From positions 1-55,196 of the forward strand of contig JAOPVX010000409.1 of the NCBI GenBank assembly GCA_025965975.1: a stretch of 55,196 nucleotides of DNA, written 5' to 3'. The DNA comes from Mycobacterium sp. (GTDB taxonomy: Bacteria > Actinomycetota > Actinomycetes > Mycobacteriales > Mycobacteriaceae). The notes below the pieces were generated by a model. It searched no databases, had not been told where the DNA came from, and saw only the letters and a program-made list of their open reading frames with translations. Every line of letters starts with the position of its first letter. Positions within the stretch are counted from its first letter, which is position 1. This document shows, piece after piece, positions 39,779-48,801 of the stretch. The translations under genes and the position numbers were made by a program.

Positions 39779-41185
39779 ATGGAACTGTACGAACTTCCCA
39801 TGATCGAGGTCTCGGAGAAGATCCGCACCAAGGAGGTGTCCCCGGTCGAGGTCACCCAATCGTCGCTCGCACGCCTGGAGCAGGTCGAACCTACGCTCAC
39901 CGCATTCGCCACGACCACACCGGAACTCGCGCTCGAACAGGCCAAGATCGCCGAGAAGGAGATCAGCGACGGCAATTACCGGAGCCCGCTGCACGGTGTT
40001 CCGCTCGCAGTCAAGGATCTCTACGACACTGCCGGAGTCAGGACGACGTCCAGCTCCGCGCAGCGGGCCGACCACGTGCCGGATACCGATTCGGTGTCCG
40101 TCGCGAAGCTGTACGCGGCAGGGATGGTCCTTATCGGTAAGACCCATACCCACGAATTCGCCTACGGCGCAACCACTCCCACCACGGGCAACCCCTGGGC
40201 GCCGGACCGCACACCAGGCGGATCCAGCGGCGGTTCTGGAGCTGCGGTAGCCAGCGGCGTCGTGCACGTCGCTCTCGGCAGCGATACCGGCGGATCCATC
40301 CGCATCCCGGCCGCGCTGTGTGGCACCGTCGGCCTCAAGCCGACCTTCGGCCGCGCCTCTCGCGTCGGAGTCGCGTCGCTGTCGTGGTCTCTCGACCATG
40401 TGGGACCGCTCAGCCGCAGCGTGGTCGATTCGGCGCTGGTGATGGCTGCGATGTCTGGCTACGACCGCACCGACCCGGGCACCGTCGAAGTGCCGGTGCC
40501 GGACATGGTGACCGGGATCGACGCTGGCGTGGCGGGGAAGAAGATCGGTATCCCAGTCAACTACTACACCGAACACGTTGCCACCGAGGCGGCACAAGCG
40601 GCCGAGACCGCCGCCGCGACGCTCCAGGCGCTCGGCGCCGATCTGGTCGAGGTAAAGATCCCGATGGCCGAACACATCATCTCGACCGAGTGGGCGATCA
40701 TGATGCCGGAGGCGACCGCGTACCACATGGACTACCTCCGCAATTCCCCGGAGAAGTTCACCGACGAGACCCGTACCCTCCTCGAGATCGGCGCAGCAGA
40801 ACTCGCCACGGATTACGTCAACGCGCTGCGCCTGCGGACGCTGATCCAGGCGGCGTGGAAGGAGATGTTCTCCTCAATCGACGTGCTGCTCGCACCCACG
40901 CTCGTCGCTGCGGCGACCCTGCGGTCCGATCCCTTCATCAGGTGGGGGGACGGCACGGTCGAGGGTGCAACCCCTGCTTACGTGCGCCTGTCGGCGCCCG
41001 CCAACGTCACCGGACTGCCGTCCTTGTCGGTTCCGGCGGCCTTCACCGCCGACGGACTTCCGTTGGGGGTGCAGATCATCGGAAAGCCGTTCGCCGAGCC
41101 CGAGATCCTGCGGTTCGGCTATGCGCTGGAGCAAAACACCGACGTGGTCGGCAGGATCGCGCCGGTCGTCGCGAGGGGCGCGTAG
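39779..41185 (+). CDS. Amidase-signature family hydrolase (AtzE/GatA-like)
   Basis: 468 residues. The Ser-cisSer-Lys triad is in place: Lys79 (PLAVKDLYD), Ser149 in GGSSGGSG and nucleophile Ser173 in SDTGGSIRIPAA, with the usual 70 and 24 residue spacings. No C-terminal allophanate-hydrolase domain is present, so it is not an AtzF/DUR1-type enzyme. With the preceding AtzG-like protein it resembles the AtzEG pair. The stop overlaps the ureE GTG by one base, so it is co-translated with urease genes. A carboxamide or ureido substrate that yields urea is a reasonable inference; GatA function is unlikely because gatB and gatC are absent. Confidence 0.88.
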   Translation: MELYELPMIEVSEKIRTKEVSPVEVTQSSLARLEQVEPTLTAFATTTPELALEQAKIAEKEISDGNYRSPLHGVPLAVKDLYDTAGVRTTSSSAQRADHVPDTDSVSVAKLYAAGMVLIGKTHTHEFAYGATTPTTGNPWAPDRTPGGSSGGSGAAVASGVVHVALGSDTGGSIRIPAALCGTVGLKPTFGRASRVGVASLSWSLDHVGPLSRSVVDSALVMAAMSGYDRTDPGTVEVPVPDMVTGIDAGVAGKKIGIPVNYYTEHVATEAAQAAETAAATLQALGADLVEVKIPMAEHIISTEWAIMMPEATAYHMDYLRNSPEKFTDETRTLLEIGAAELATDYVNALRLRTLIQAAWKEMFSSIDVLLAPTLVAAATLRSDPFIRWGDGTVEGATPAYVRLSAPANVTGLPSLSVPAAFTADGLPLGVQIIGKPFAEPEILRFGYALEQNTDVVGRIAPVVARGA

Positions 41186-41664
41186 TGACGACTGCCCGCG
41201 CGGGCCTGCGGATCCTCGAAGGGATCGTCGGGTGGGTGACGGACCAGGAAGTCGCCGACCGTTTGCACGAACTGCGCCATCACCCCTACCTCGAGCATGC
41301 CGTCGAGTACCTCCACCTGGATGTTCACGACCTCGATCGCAAACGGCTGCGCGCGACATCGGATGCGGGCACCGACTACGCCATCGTGCTGCCGCGGGAC
41401 AGCGCACTCGCCGATGGTGCGGTGTTACTGCTAGAACCCGATCGCGCGGTGGTCGTGCGGGCGGGGGCTCCACGGACAATAACGTTGCGGGCCAACGATA
41501 TTGGGGCAGCACTACGCCTCGGCTTCCTCGTCGGACACCTGCATTGGAAAGCCGACCAGCGCGACGAATCCGTCGTGGTTCACCTGGAGGGTCCGGAATC
41601 CGACTACACCTCACGGATCGTCGAGCTGCTCGAGAACGGGCGGGTCGAGTCGCTCGATGACTGA
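41185..41664 (+). CDS. ureE: Urease accessory protein UreE (nickel metallochaperone)
   Basis: 159 residues from the GTG at 41185 (TAGTG overlap with the amidase stop). N-terminal beta domain with DLDRKRLRATSDAGTDYAIVLPR and a ferredoxin-like C-terminal half including IGAALRLGFLVGHLHWKAD, where a His would bind nickel. There is no His-rich tail. UreE delivers Ni2+ to the UreDFG-urease assembly complex. The M. tuberculosis urease operon has no ureE as far as I recall, so this marks a different lineage. Confidence 0.85.
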   Translation: MTTARAGLRILEGIVGWVTDQEVADRLHELRHHPYLEHAVEYLHLDVHDLDRKRLRATSDAGTDYAIVLPRDSALADGAVLLLEPDRAVVVRAGAPRTITLRANDIGAALRLGFLVGHLHWKADQRDESVVVHLEGPESDYTSRIVELLENGRVESLDD

Positions 41665-42316
41665 TCTTGGGCAGCTGCTTGCCGCCATCCGTTTCGGTGA
41701 CAGCGCATTCCCGTCCGGTGGATTCGCCTTCTCCTCGGGGTTGGAGGGCTCGCATCGTGACGGAATGGTGCAGGACGAGGGGGACGTCACTGCCTTCGTC
41801 GCCGAGCAGCTTGAGGGAAATTGGCATCGGCGCGACCGGGTCCTGTTGCGGCGAGCCTGGACCGAGCTGGACCCTTCCGCTGTCGACACTTTCGCCGAGG
41901 CTGTCACGACGATGTCGGTGCTGCGGGAGGCGTCCCGCCGCGCTGGTGCCGCCGCCCTTGCAACGTTCGCTGCAGTGATCGACCCCGGTGTCGTCGACTA
42001 CCGCAGCCGGGTGCTCGCCGGGGCGGCTCCCGGTCACCTTGCGGTGGCCCAGGCGGTCTGTTTCCGTGCCGCGGGCCTCACCCTGGAAACGGCAGAGGCC
42101 GTCGCGGCATGGCAGGTGGTCTCCGGAATTACTGGTGCCGCACTGCGTCTCGGAATCTACGGGCACCTCGGCGCCCAGCGGGTCGTGACGAATATGACCC
42201 CGCTCCTCCTCGATCTGCTGCAACGCCAGCCACCCACCGACCCCGCCGCCTTCACCGCCTACGCCGACATCGCGGCCCAGCGCCACGACGACGGCGTGCG
42301 GTTGTTCGCCAGTTGA
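41657..42316 (+). CDS. ureF: Urease accessory protein UreF
   Basis: 219 residues from the ATG at 41657, overlapping the ureE stop by 8 nt. The all-helical UreF pattern is visible: FGDSAFPSGGFAFSSGLEG at the start, SRRAGAAALATFAA in the middle and LGIYGHLGAQRVVTNMTPLL near the end. UreF binds UreD and recruits UreG during nickel insertion. The in-frame extension upstream to 41501 overlaps ureE and is rejected. Confidence 0.92.
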   Translation: MTDLGQLLAAIRFGDSAFPSGGFAFSSGLEGSHRDGMVQDEGDVTAFVAEQLEGNWHRRDRVLLRRAWTELDPSAVDTFAEAVTTMSVLREASRRAGAAALATFAAVIDPGVVDYRSRVLAGAAPGHLAVAQAVCFRAAGLTLETAEAVAAWQVVSGITGAALRLGIYGHLGAQRVVTNMTPLLLDLLQRQPPTDPAAFTAYADIAAQRHDDGVRLFAS

Positions 42317-42340
42317 CCACCCGTACATGAAGGAGATCGT

Positions 42341-43009
42341 GTGAACCTGACGCCCACCGAGCTCGAGCGGCTTACGGTGTTCAACGCCGCCGAGTTGGCG
42401 CGGCGCAATCTTCGCGAAGGCATCCCGTTGAGCCACCCAGAAGCGGTGGCCCTGCTGGCCGACGAGGTGATGCTCGCGGCGCGCAAGAATATGGCCTACG
42501 ACGAGGTGATCGACCACGCCGCGGCGCTTCTCACGGCCGACCAGTGCGAGCCGGGTGTGCCCGACATGGTGCGCATCGTGACACTGGACGCTCCTTTCCC
42601 TGACGGCACCAAGCTCGTCACGCTGATCGACCCGATCATCTCCGGGGAGAACGATATCCGCCCAGGGGAGATCATCGTCGGCGATGAGCCGATCGAGCTG
42701 TTCGGAGGTGCCGAGCGACTGTCACTGACCGTCGTCAACCGCGGCGACCGGGATGTCCAGGTGCGTAGCCAGTCGCACTTCTTCGAAATCAACCCAGCGC
42801 TCGAGTTCGACCGCCGCGCCGCGTGGGGTCACAAACTGGACGTGGCCTCCGGTGCAGGAGTGCGGTTCGAACCCGGTATACCCGTGGAGGTGAAGTTGGT
42901 TCCGATGGCCGGTAATCGTGTGGCCCAAGGCTTCTCGGGGGTGGTCAACGGACCAATCGATGCAGCCGGTGCCCTCGAAGCGGCGCTTACTGCGCAGCAC
43001 GAAGGCTGA
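42341..43009 (+). CDS. ureAB: Fused urease gamma-beta subunit (UreAB)
   Basis: 222 residues from a GTG, with AAGGAGA 5 nt upstream. Residues 1 to about 100 are the gamma subunit (LTPTELERLTVFNAAELARRN) and residues from about 105 on are the beta subunit (IRPGEIIVGDEPI, HFFEINPALEFDRRAAWG, VRFEPG). In M. tuberculosis UreA and UreB are separate proteins of about 100 residues each. Fused gamma-beta subunits are known in Helicobacter and in some actinobacteria. It assembles with UreC as the urease trimer. Confidence 0.95.
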   Translation: MNLTPTELERLTVFNAAELARRNLREGIPLSHPEAVALLADEVMLAARKNMAYDEVIDHAAALLTADQCEPGVPDMVRIVTLDAPFPDGTKLVTLIDPIISGENDIRPGEIIVGDEPIELFGGAERLSLTVVNRGDRDVQVRSQSHFFEINPALEFDRRAAWGHKLDVASGAGVRFEPGIPVEVKLVPMAGNRVAQGFSGVVNGPIDAAGALEAALTAQHEG

Positions 43010-43016
43010 CAGCGCA

Positions 43017-44723
43017 GTGACATCGATCAATCGGCAGTCCTACGCCCGCATGTTCGGCCCCACCAAGGGAGACCGGATCCGCCTCGCCGACTCGGACCTC
43101 TTCGTCGAGGTCGAACGGGATTACACGGTGCCCGGATATGAGCTGCTCGCCGGCGCGGGCAAGTCCGTGCGGGATGGCGAAGGGTACCGCCCGTCCTCGA
43201 AGCCGTCGGACGGCGCCCTGGACTACGTCATCGTGAATGCGGTCATCATCGACGCGGTTGCCGGAATCATCAAGGCGGACATCGGCATCCGTGACGGCAG
43301 AATTGCCGGCATCGGAAAGGCGGGTAACCCGGACACCATGCCCGGTGTCACCGCGGGGTTGGTCGTCGGCACCAGCACGACGCCGATTCCCGCGGAAGGC
43401 ATGATCGTGACTGCCGGGGCGATCGAGACCCACGCGCACCTGATTTCGCCGCAGCAGACCGAGCACGCGCTGTCTACCGGCACCACGACCCTCATCGGTG
43501 GGTCGCTGGGCCCGTCGTTCGAAGTCGCCACCGGAAGCCCCCGCAATCTCGGGATGTTCCTGAAGGCCGGTGAGTACACACCCATGAATTTCGTCGCGTT
43601 CGGCCGCGGCTCCTCCGATCCGGAGGCAGTCTTGGAGTCGGTGGTTGCCGGCGCTGGCGCGGTGAAGATCCACGAAGACTTGGGGGCGTCGCCGGCCGTC
43701 ATCGACAAGACGCTGGAGGCCGCCGATTCCGCCGACTTCGCGGTACACCTGCACACCGACTCGATCAACGAGTTCGGGTTTTCCGAGCGGACGCTGTCGA
43801 CGATCAGGGGTCGGACAATCCACATGTACCACGTGGAAGGCGCCGGCGGAGGACACGCCCCCGACCTGATCAGGTGCGTCGGTTACGAGAACGTCATTCC
43901 TGGCACGACCAACCCGACGAATCCCTACACGGTCGTCGGGCTCGACGAGGGTGTGCCGATGACGATGCTGGCGCACTTGATGAATTGGGAAGCGCCAGAG
44001 GACATCGCGTTCGCCGAAGCTCGGATCCGGCCGCAGACCATGGTCGCCGAGGACTTTCTGCACGACATGGGGGCCATCTCGATCTTCGGCAGCGATACCC
44101 AGGGCATGGGCCGCCTCGCCGAGAACATCACCAACTGCTGGCAGCTCGCTGCGGTGATGAAGCAGCGCATCGGGCGTCTGCCGGACGAGACAACCGGCTT
44201 CGCCGACAACGAACGCGTCAAGCGCTACCTCGCGAAACTCACCATCAACCCTGCCATCTCGATCGGCGCCGACGCACACATCGGCTCCGTCGAGACCGGC
44301 AAGGTGGCCGACCTGGTGATCTGGCAGCCCGCATTCTTCGGTGTCAAACCCAGGGCGGTACTCAAGAACGGGCTGTTCGCGTCGGCGGCACTCGGTGACG
44401 CGGCGGGGTCTATCTCGTCGTCGGAGCCGATCATCCAGCGCCCGAACTGGGGTGCTCTTGGCGACGCGGCCGCCAAACTTGGGTTTCTGTTCATGTCCTC
44501 GCTCGCGATCGATGCGGGCGTGCCGGACAAGCTGGGGCTGCGCAAGAACGTGCTGCCGATCAAGTCGGTGCGCGGGCTTCGCAAGACGGACATGGTGCGC
44601 AACGACGCTCTTCCCCATGTCGAGGTTGATCCCCGTACGTTCGAGGTCCGTGCCGACGGTGAGCTGCTCATCGCCGAACCGGCTGCCACCGTGGCATTTT
44701 CGAGAAAGTACATGCTGCGATGA
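43017..44723 (+). CDS. ureC: Urease alpha subunit UreC, divergent, Ala at the flap Cys319 position
   Basis: 568 residues from the GTG at 43017. All dinickel-centre residues are present, and by chance of length most carry the Klebsiella numbering: His139 and His141 (HAH; 134/136 in Klebsiella), carbamylated Lys217 and His219 (KIHED), His246, His272, Asp360 (GSDTQ), plus catalytic His320 and Arg336. The flap reads MTMLAHLM, so Cys319 is Ala and His321 is Leu; Trp222 is Leu. In Klebsiella a Cys319Ala change leaves considerable activity but removes thiol-reagent sensitivity. The enzyme is therefore probably an active but unusual urease or a related ureido-hydrolase. Confidence 0.93.
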   Translation: MTSINRQSYARMFGPTKGDRIRLADSDLFVEVERDYTVPGYELLAGAGKSVRDGEGYRPSSKPSDGALDYVIVNAVIIDAVAGIIKADIGIRDGRIAGIGKAGNPDTMPGVTAGLVVGTSTTPIPAEGMIVTAGAIETHAHLISPQQTEHALSTGTTTLIGGSLGPSFEVATGSPRNLGMFLKAGEYTPMNFVAFGRGSSDPEAVLESVVAGAGAVKIHEDLGASPAVIDKTLEAADSADFAVHLHTDSINEFGFSERTLSTIRGRTIHMYHVEGAGGGHAPDLIRCVGYENVIPGTTNPTNPYTVVGLDEGVPMTMLAHLMNWEAPEDIAFAEARIRPQTMVAEDFLHDMGAISIFGSDTQGMGRLAENITNCWQLAAVMKQRIGRLPDETTGFADNERVKRYLAKLTINPAISIGADAHIGSVETGKVADLVIWQPAFFGVKPRAVLKNGLFASAALGDAAGSISSSEPIIQRPNWGALGDAAAKLGFLFMSSLAIDAGVPDKLGLRKNVLPIKSVRGLRKTDMVRNDALPHVEVDPRTFEVRADGELLIAEPAATVAFSRKYMLR

Positions 44724-45337
44724 CCACTCCCATGAGAGCTGCGCGTATCGGCATCGGTGGGCCGGTCGGGTCCGGCAAGACCGCGATCGTCGAGGCGCTG
44801 CTCGCTGGATTCGCCCGGCGCGGACGCTCGGTCTCGGTGATCACCAACGATCTGGTGACGGCCGAGGACGCCGAGCGGATCCGCCGCTCCGGGCTGATCG
44901 ACCCTCAGCGGGTACGGGCCGTCGAGGCAGGCGGCTGCCCGCACACCGTGATCCGCGAGGACCCGTCACTGAACATCGCCGCCGCCGATGCCCTCGAGGC
45001 CGCCTACCCCGACACCGAGATGATTCTGCTCGAATCCGGTGGTGACAACCTCGCGTCGACGTTCTCGCGGGATCTGGTGGATTACTGGCTTTTCGTGATC
45101 GACGTTGCCGGGGGTGACGACATCCCACGCAAGCGCGGACCGGGTGTGGTGCGGTGCGATCTGCTGGTGGTCAACAAGGTTGATCTCGCGCCGTACGTTC
45201 GCGTCGACCTGACCCTGATGCTGAAGGAAGCCAGCGAGGTGCGCGGCGGCAGACCCGTCGTCGCCACCAACGCCTGCAGCGGCGAGGGGATCGAGGTGCT
45301 GATGGACATGCTCGAACGTGACGTGCTGTTCGTGTGA
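44720..45337 (+). CDS. ureG: Urease accessory GTPase UreG
   Basis: 205 residues, ATG overlapping the ureC stop by 4 nt. SIMIBI-class GTPase with P-loop GPVGSGKT (14-21), the metal-binding Cys-Pro-His motif at 73-75 ([11 protein letters not shown]), [12 protein letters not shown] and the guanine-specificity NKVD. It drives nickel transfer to urease with UreD, UreF and UreE. Confidence 0.96.
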   Translation: MTTPMRAARIGIGGPVGSGKTAIVEALLAGFARRGRSVSVITNDLVTAEDAERIRRSGLIDPQRVRAVEAGGCPHTVIREDPSLNIAAADALEAAYPDTEMILLESGGDNLASTFSRDLVDYWLFVIDVAGGDDIPRKRGPGVVRCDLLVVNKVDLAPYVRVDLTLMLKEASEVRGGRPVVATNACSGEGIEVLMDMLERDVLFV

Positions 45338-46170
45338 GCACCCGCAATGCCCTCGACCTCACGTTCGCCTGTGTCGGCGGACGCACCGCCCTGACCCGGC
45401 GCCGTTACCGGTGGCCACTGCTGATCGGGCGCGTCTTCACCGACCGAACACGGCCAGGCGTTGGCTCGGTGACCATTCAGAACTGTGCCGGCACGGTCAT
45501 TCCCGGCGATGTCGTCAGGCAGCGGATCGCGGTGGTCCACGGCGGGTCTGCAGTGGTCCGTGGCCAGGGTGCCACAATCGTCAGCGGCGTTCGCGGCGGT
45601 GAGACGGCGGTCGAGGACACTCGCCTGCGGGTGGACGCGAGCAGTCGGCTGCTGTTCGACCCCTCGCCGCGCATCCTCACTGCGCACGCGCGCTATCGCC
45701 AGCGCACGCAGGTGTGTGTCGAGCCCGGCGGACGGGCGGTGATCGTCGACGCCGTCGTGCTCCACCCCGACCTGACGGACGAGGCGTTCGGCAGCTACGA
45801 GTCCAGCGTCGCCGTCGCCGCTCCTGACGGAACGCTCCGCGCACTCGATGCGCAGATGCTCGAGACGACGCCGCAGGTCCGCCGGGCCCCGACGGCTTTC
45901 GGGACCGTGTACGTCGTCGGTGACGGGTTCGACACCACGATGGCGGCGCTATCGCCAGACCTCGAATCGCTCAGTGTGCTCACGGGCGACAGGCGTGTGT
46001 ACCTTGCGGTGACCGACCTGCCTAACCATGTTGGATGGGCGGTTCGGATCGCCGGGTCGGATGGCGGAACGTTGCGGGCGACAGTCGCAGCGGTGACCGA
46101 GCTGATCGAGGCGGGAAGCTGTGAGGGGGAGCGGCCAGCTTCGTACTCCTCCGCGGTCCAGCAGAGGTAG
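45334..46170 (+). CDS. ureD: Urease accessory protein UreD
   Basis: 278 residues from a GTG that overlaps the ureG stop by 4 nt. The all-beta UreD pattern is recognisable: [19 protein letters not shown], a [23 protein letters not shown] segment and a C-terminal [11 protein letters not shown] strand region. It is the scaffold that docks UreF-UreG onto urease. Last gene of the cluster. Sequence conservation in this family is low, so the call leans on position after ureG. Confidence 0.86.
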   Translation: MSTRNALDLTFACVGGRTALTRRRYRWPLLIGRVFTDRTRPGVGSVTIQNCAGTVIPGDVVRQRIAVVHGGSAVVRGQGATIVSGVRGGETAVEDTRLRVDASSRLLFDPSPRILTAHARYRQRTQVCVEPGGRAVIVDAVVLHPDLTDEAFGSYESSVAVAAPDGTLRALDAQMLETTPQVRRAPTAFGTVYVVGDGFDTTMAALSPDLESLSVLTGDRRVYLAVTDLPNHVGWAVRIAGSDGGTLRATVAAVTELIEAGSCEGERPASYSSAVQQR

Positions 46171-46429
46171 TCGGATCGGCGCATTCGGCGAGCGAGTCGG
46201 CGACCGGATCCCATACGCGCAAGTTCCAACGTTGTGTCAACTGGTCCGCGCACTCGGTGAATGCAAGAAGACGCCCCGACGAACGCCTCGGCGGCCACCC
46301 GAGTCGTTAGCCACAAACCCAAAAATTAATTAACGCTTGTGCAAATCCGATCGAGCAAGCCCGCCTTCCTTCTCACGGCGCTAGCGGGGTCGTCGATGAC
46401 TTTCGCGAACCCCGGAGGTCGACACCTTT
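46171..46429. other. Gap between ureD and the DHFR-like gene, with an AT-rich island
   Basis: 259 bp without a clear gene. It contains AAAAATTAATTAA (46321-46333), strikingly AT-rich for this genome. No transposase, tRNA copy or direct repeat of the tRNA-Ser end was found here. It could be the right junction of an acquired urease block or a promoter. Confidence 0.4.
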
Positions 46430-46999
46430 ATGGCGAAGTTCTTGTACTCGGCAGCGATGTCGCTCGACGGGTTCATCGCGGGCCCCGGCGGCGACATGTC
46501 ATGGATGATCGACTATCTCGGCCCGAATCCCGTTGTGGACGAACTGATTCCGCAGACCGGTGCGATACTGGCTGGCAACCGGACCTTCGGCGGCGACGAT
46601 CCCCACAAGGGCCGGCCCGGCGAGGGTGAGGTCTTCGGCGGTGGTTGGGAAGGGCCGCAGTTCGTGCTGACGCACCACCCCCCAACCGACCCGGTTGCAG
46701 GAGTGACGTTCGTCCGCGACATCGACACCGCGATCACCGAGTCGCGGGCCGCGGCGTCGGGCAAGTACGTAAACATCCTCGGCGCAGGCGTGGCCGCACA
46801 ATGTCTGGACGCAGGCGTACTGGACGAAGTGCTGGTGTGTGTTACACCCGTGCTGCTCGGCGACGGCACCCGCCTGTTCGCACACCCCGGTGGCAAGACC
46901 GTGCGACTCGAACAGATCGGCGTAACGCACACGCCTACGGTGACCAATCTCTGGTACCGCGTCACCGCATGGCAAGGGCCAGTGCCTGCACGCCCGTGA
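46430..46999 (+). CDS. Dihydrofolate reductase / RibD C-terminal domain family protein
   Basis: 189 residues. The start MAKFLYSAAMSLDGFIAGPGG, ILAGNRTFGG and VNILGAGVAAQCLDAGVLDEVLV fit the RibD-C/DHFR-like fold. GGAGG (46414-46418) lies 11 nt before the ATG. Distinct in sequence from the paralogue at 8868. Its last 38 nt overlap the convergent MocR gene. The substrate is unknown. Confidence 0.85.
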   Translation: MAKFLYSAAMSLDGFIAGPGGDMSWMIDYLGPNPVVDELIPQTGAILAGNRTFGGDDPHKGRPGEGEVFGGGWEGPQFVLTHHPPTDPVAGVTFVRDIDTAITESRAAASGKYVNILGAGVAAQCLDAGVLDEVLVCVTPVLLGDGTRLFAHPGGKTVRLEQIGVTHTPTVTNLWYRVTAWQGPVPARP

Positions 47000-48350
47000 T
47001 GATCTGCGATTCACTGAGATTGGCGTATCCCAGCATCAACCCCGGCAGCGCCGTCTCGGGCTCGGCGTAGCAGGGCGCCAGCGGCTCGACCCTGACCCGC
47101 ATCTCGGCGGCCCGGTGGACCAAATCCGCGACGCGACAGCCATCGGGAAGGCGCACCGTCAGGTGAACCCCTGCCGCCGCGCCGAGCACGGTCGCCTCCG
47201 GCAGATACCGAGCCAGTGCCCGCAGCAGCGTATTTCGGCGAGTCAGATATCGGCGGCGCATCTGGCGCAGGTGCCTGTCGTATCCGCCGGACGTCAACAG
47301 CTTCGCGAACGCGATCTGATCCATCACCGAACTTCCGGCGTCGGCGAGGCCTTTCGACAGCGTCGCCCGGCCGACGAGATGTGCGGGCAACACCATCCAC
47401 CCGATCCGCAGTCCGGGCGCCAGCGTCTTGCTCGTCGAGCCGACGTACACCACGCGGTCGGGCGCGATGCCCTGCAGCGCGCCGACGGGTGCACGGTCGT
47501 AACGGTATTCGGCATCGTAGTCGTCCTCGATGACCAGGTGTCCCGCCCTCGCCCAAGTCACCAGCGCGGCGCGGCGCGCGGCGGACAGCACCACACCGGT
47601 CGGCGATTGATGGGCCGGAGTGGCCAGCATCGTCGTCGCACCGCTATCCGCGAGGGCGGCGACGTCAAGGCCGTCATCATCGACCGGAATCGCAACGGGC
47701 TCGATGCCGTTGTGTCGCATCACCATCCGGTGCAACCAGAACCCAGGGTCCTCCATCGCCAGCGTCTGGTCTGACAGCACCGATGCGAGCAGGGCGATGG
47801 CCTGCGTCGCCCCCGAACACAGCACGATGTGCTGCGGGTCCGCGAGGACGCCGCGGGTGCGCCGCAGATAGTCCGCCACAGCGAGGCGGGCGGTGTGTAA
47901 CCCCTGCGGCGCGACGTAGCCGAACGCATCCGACTCGATCTCGGCGAGGCCTTGCCGCAACGCCCGCAGCCACGCATGTCGCGGAAAGCGGCCGAGATCC
48001 GGTGAGCCGGGTGCGAAGTCGATGTCGAAGTGCCTCGCAAGCTCACCGGTGTCGCGCTCCGGCACGCTGGCGGCATCGACCGTCGCCACCCTGGTACCGG
48101 ACCCGTGCCGGCTGAGCAGGAACCCCTCGGCGGCCAGCTGGCTGTACGCGTCCACGACGAGGCGGCGCGAGACGCCGAGGTCCGCGGCCAGCACCCGGGT
48201 CGACGGCAATCGCGTCGCCGGCGCCAAACGCCCCGTGCGGATTGCATCGCGCAGTCCGTTGGCGAGCTGGCGATGCAGCGGGTCCGGAGCGGCGCGGTCG
48301 AGTTCGACCAGCAGCTCCGGGCCCGAAGTGGTACCCGAAATCGTCATCAA
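46962..48350 (-). CDS. MocR/PdxR-type transcriptional regulator (second copy)
   Basis: 462 residues: N-terminal GntR winged helix (LANGLRDAIRTGRLAPATRLPSTR, then LAADLGVSRRLVVDAYSQLAAEG) and a class I aminotransferase-like domain with EDDYDAEYRYDRAPVGALQG and the PLP lysine in GSTSKTLAPGLRIGW. Related to but distinct from the regulator at 26183. It is divergent from the membrane protein/epimerase pair at 48394, with a 43-bp shared gap that contains ATCCT and AGGAT as a weak inverted repeat, so that pair is its probable target. Confidence 0.9.
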   Translation of the reverse strand: MMTISGTTSGPELLVELDRAAPDPLHRQLANGLRDAIRTGRLAPATRLPSTRVLAADLGVSRRLVVDAYSQLAAEGFLLSRHGSGTRVATVDAASVPERDTGELARHFDIDFAPGSPDLGRFPRHAWLRALRQGLAEIESDAFGYVAPQGLHTARLAVADYLRRTRGVLADPQHIVLCSGATQAIALLASVLSDQTLAMEDPGFWLHRMVMRHNGIEPVAIPVDDDGLDVAALADSGATTMLATPAHQSPTGVVLSAARRAALVTWARAGHLVIEDDYDAEYRYDRAPVGALQGIAPDRVVYVGSTSKTLAPGLRIGWMVLPAHLVGRATLSKGLADAGSSVMDQIAFAKLLTSGGYDRHLRQMRRRYLTRRNTLLRALARYLPEATVLGAAAGVHLTVRLPDGCRVADLVHRAAEMRVRVEPLAPCYAEPETALPGLMLGYANLSESQIITGVQALALAMR

Positions 48351-48393
48351 AGTGGAGCCTATCCTGAGGCCATTGAGGATCTAGCGTGAAGAT

Positions 48394-48801
48394 ATGACGA
48401 CAACACCCATGCGCACAAGAGCCCGCTACGTCGAGGTGATCCTGATCGTGTTCGGGGTGTACTCGGTGCTTCTTGGAGTGTTCATGTTCGTCGCTCCAGG
48501 AACGTTCTTCGACACGCTCGGGAATTTCGGCGCACGCAACGACCACTACATCTTCGACAACGCCACGTTCGAGTTTCCGCTTGGCCTGATGATGCTGGCC
48601 GCGGCGCGCTGGTCGTCGTGGCGAGTTCCGGCGCTGGCGTTCGCCACGCTGCACTGGGGGCTGCACGCCCTCAGCCACCTCATCGACCCCCACCACGGCG
48701 CGGGTGAATCCATCGGCATGCTCGAGGCCGGGGGTTTGGTGGTGAGCACCGCGTTCATTGCAATTGCGTTGCGCGCCAGCGTTGTTGCGGAGAAGAGCTG
48801 A
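48394..48801 (+). CDS. Four-helix membrane protein, function unknown
   Basis: 135 residues with about four hydrophobic helices (VEVILIVFGVYSVLLGVFMF first; FPLGLMMLAAARW; VPALAFATLHWGLHAL; GLVVSTAFIAIALRA last). A His-containing loop (HWGLHALSHLIDPHHG) stands out. I do not recognise a named family. The stop overlaps the start of the epimerase gene by one base, so the two are co-translated. Confidence 0.8.
   Translation: MTTTPMRTRARYVEVILIVFGVYSVLLGVFMFVAPGTFFDTLGNFGARNDHYIFDNATFEFPLGLMMLAAARWSSWRVPALAFATLHWGLHALSHLIDPHHGAGESIGMLEAGGLVVSTAFIAIALRASVVAEKS

Noticed and set aside
40318-41184. Plus-strand frame running into ureE from within the amidase gene
   Set aside because: The upstream part is an out-of-frame reading of the amidase; the GTG at 41185 is the natural coupled start of UreE.
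39180-46430. tRNA-Ser attachment site with a duplicated tRNA end at the right edge of the urease block
   Set aside because: I searched by eye for a second copy of the tRNA 3' end near 46171-46430 and found none; no integrase is present.
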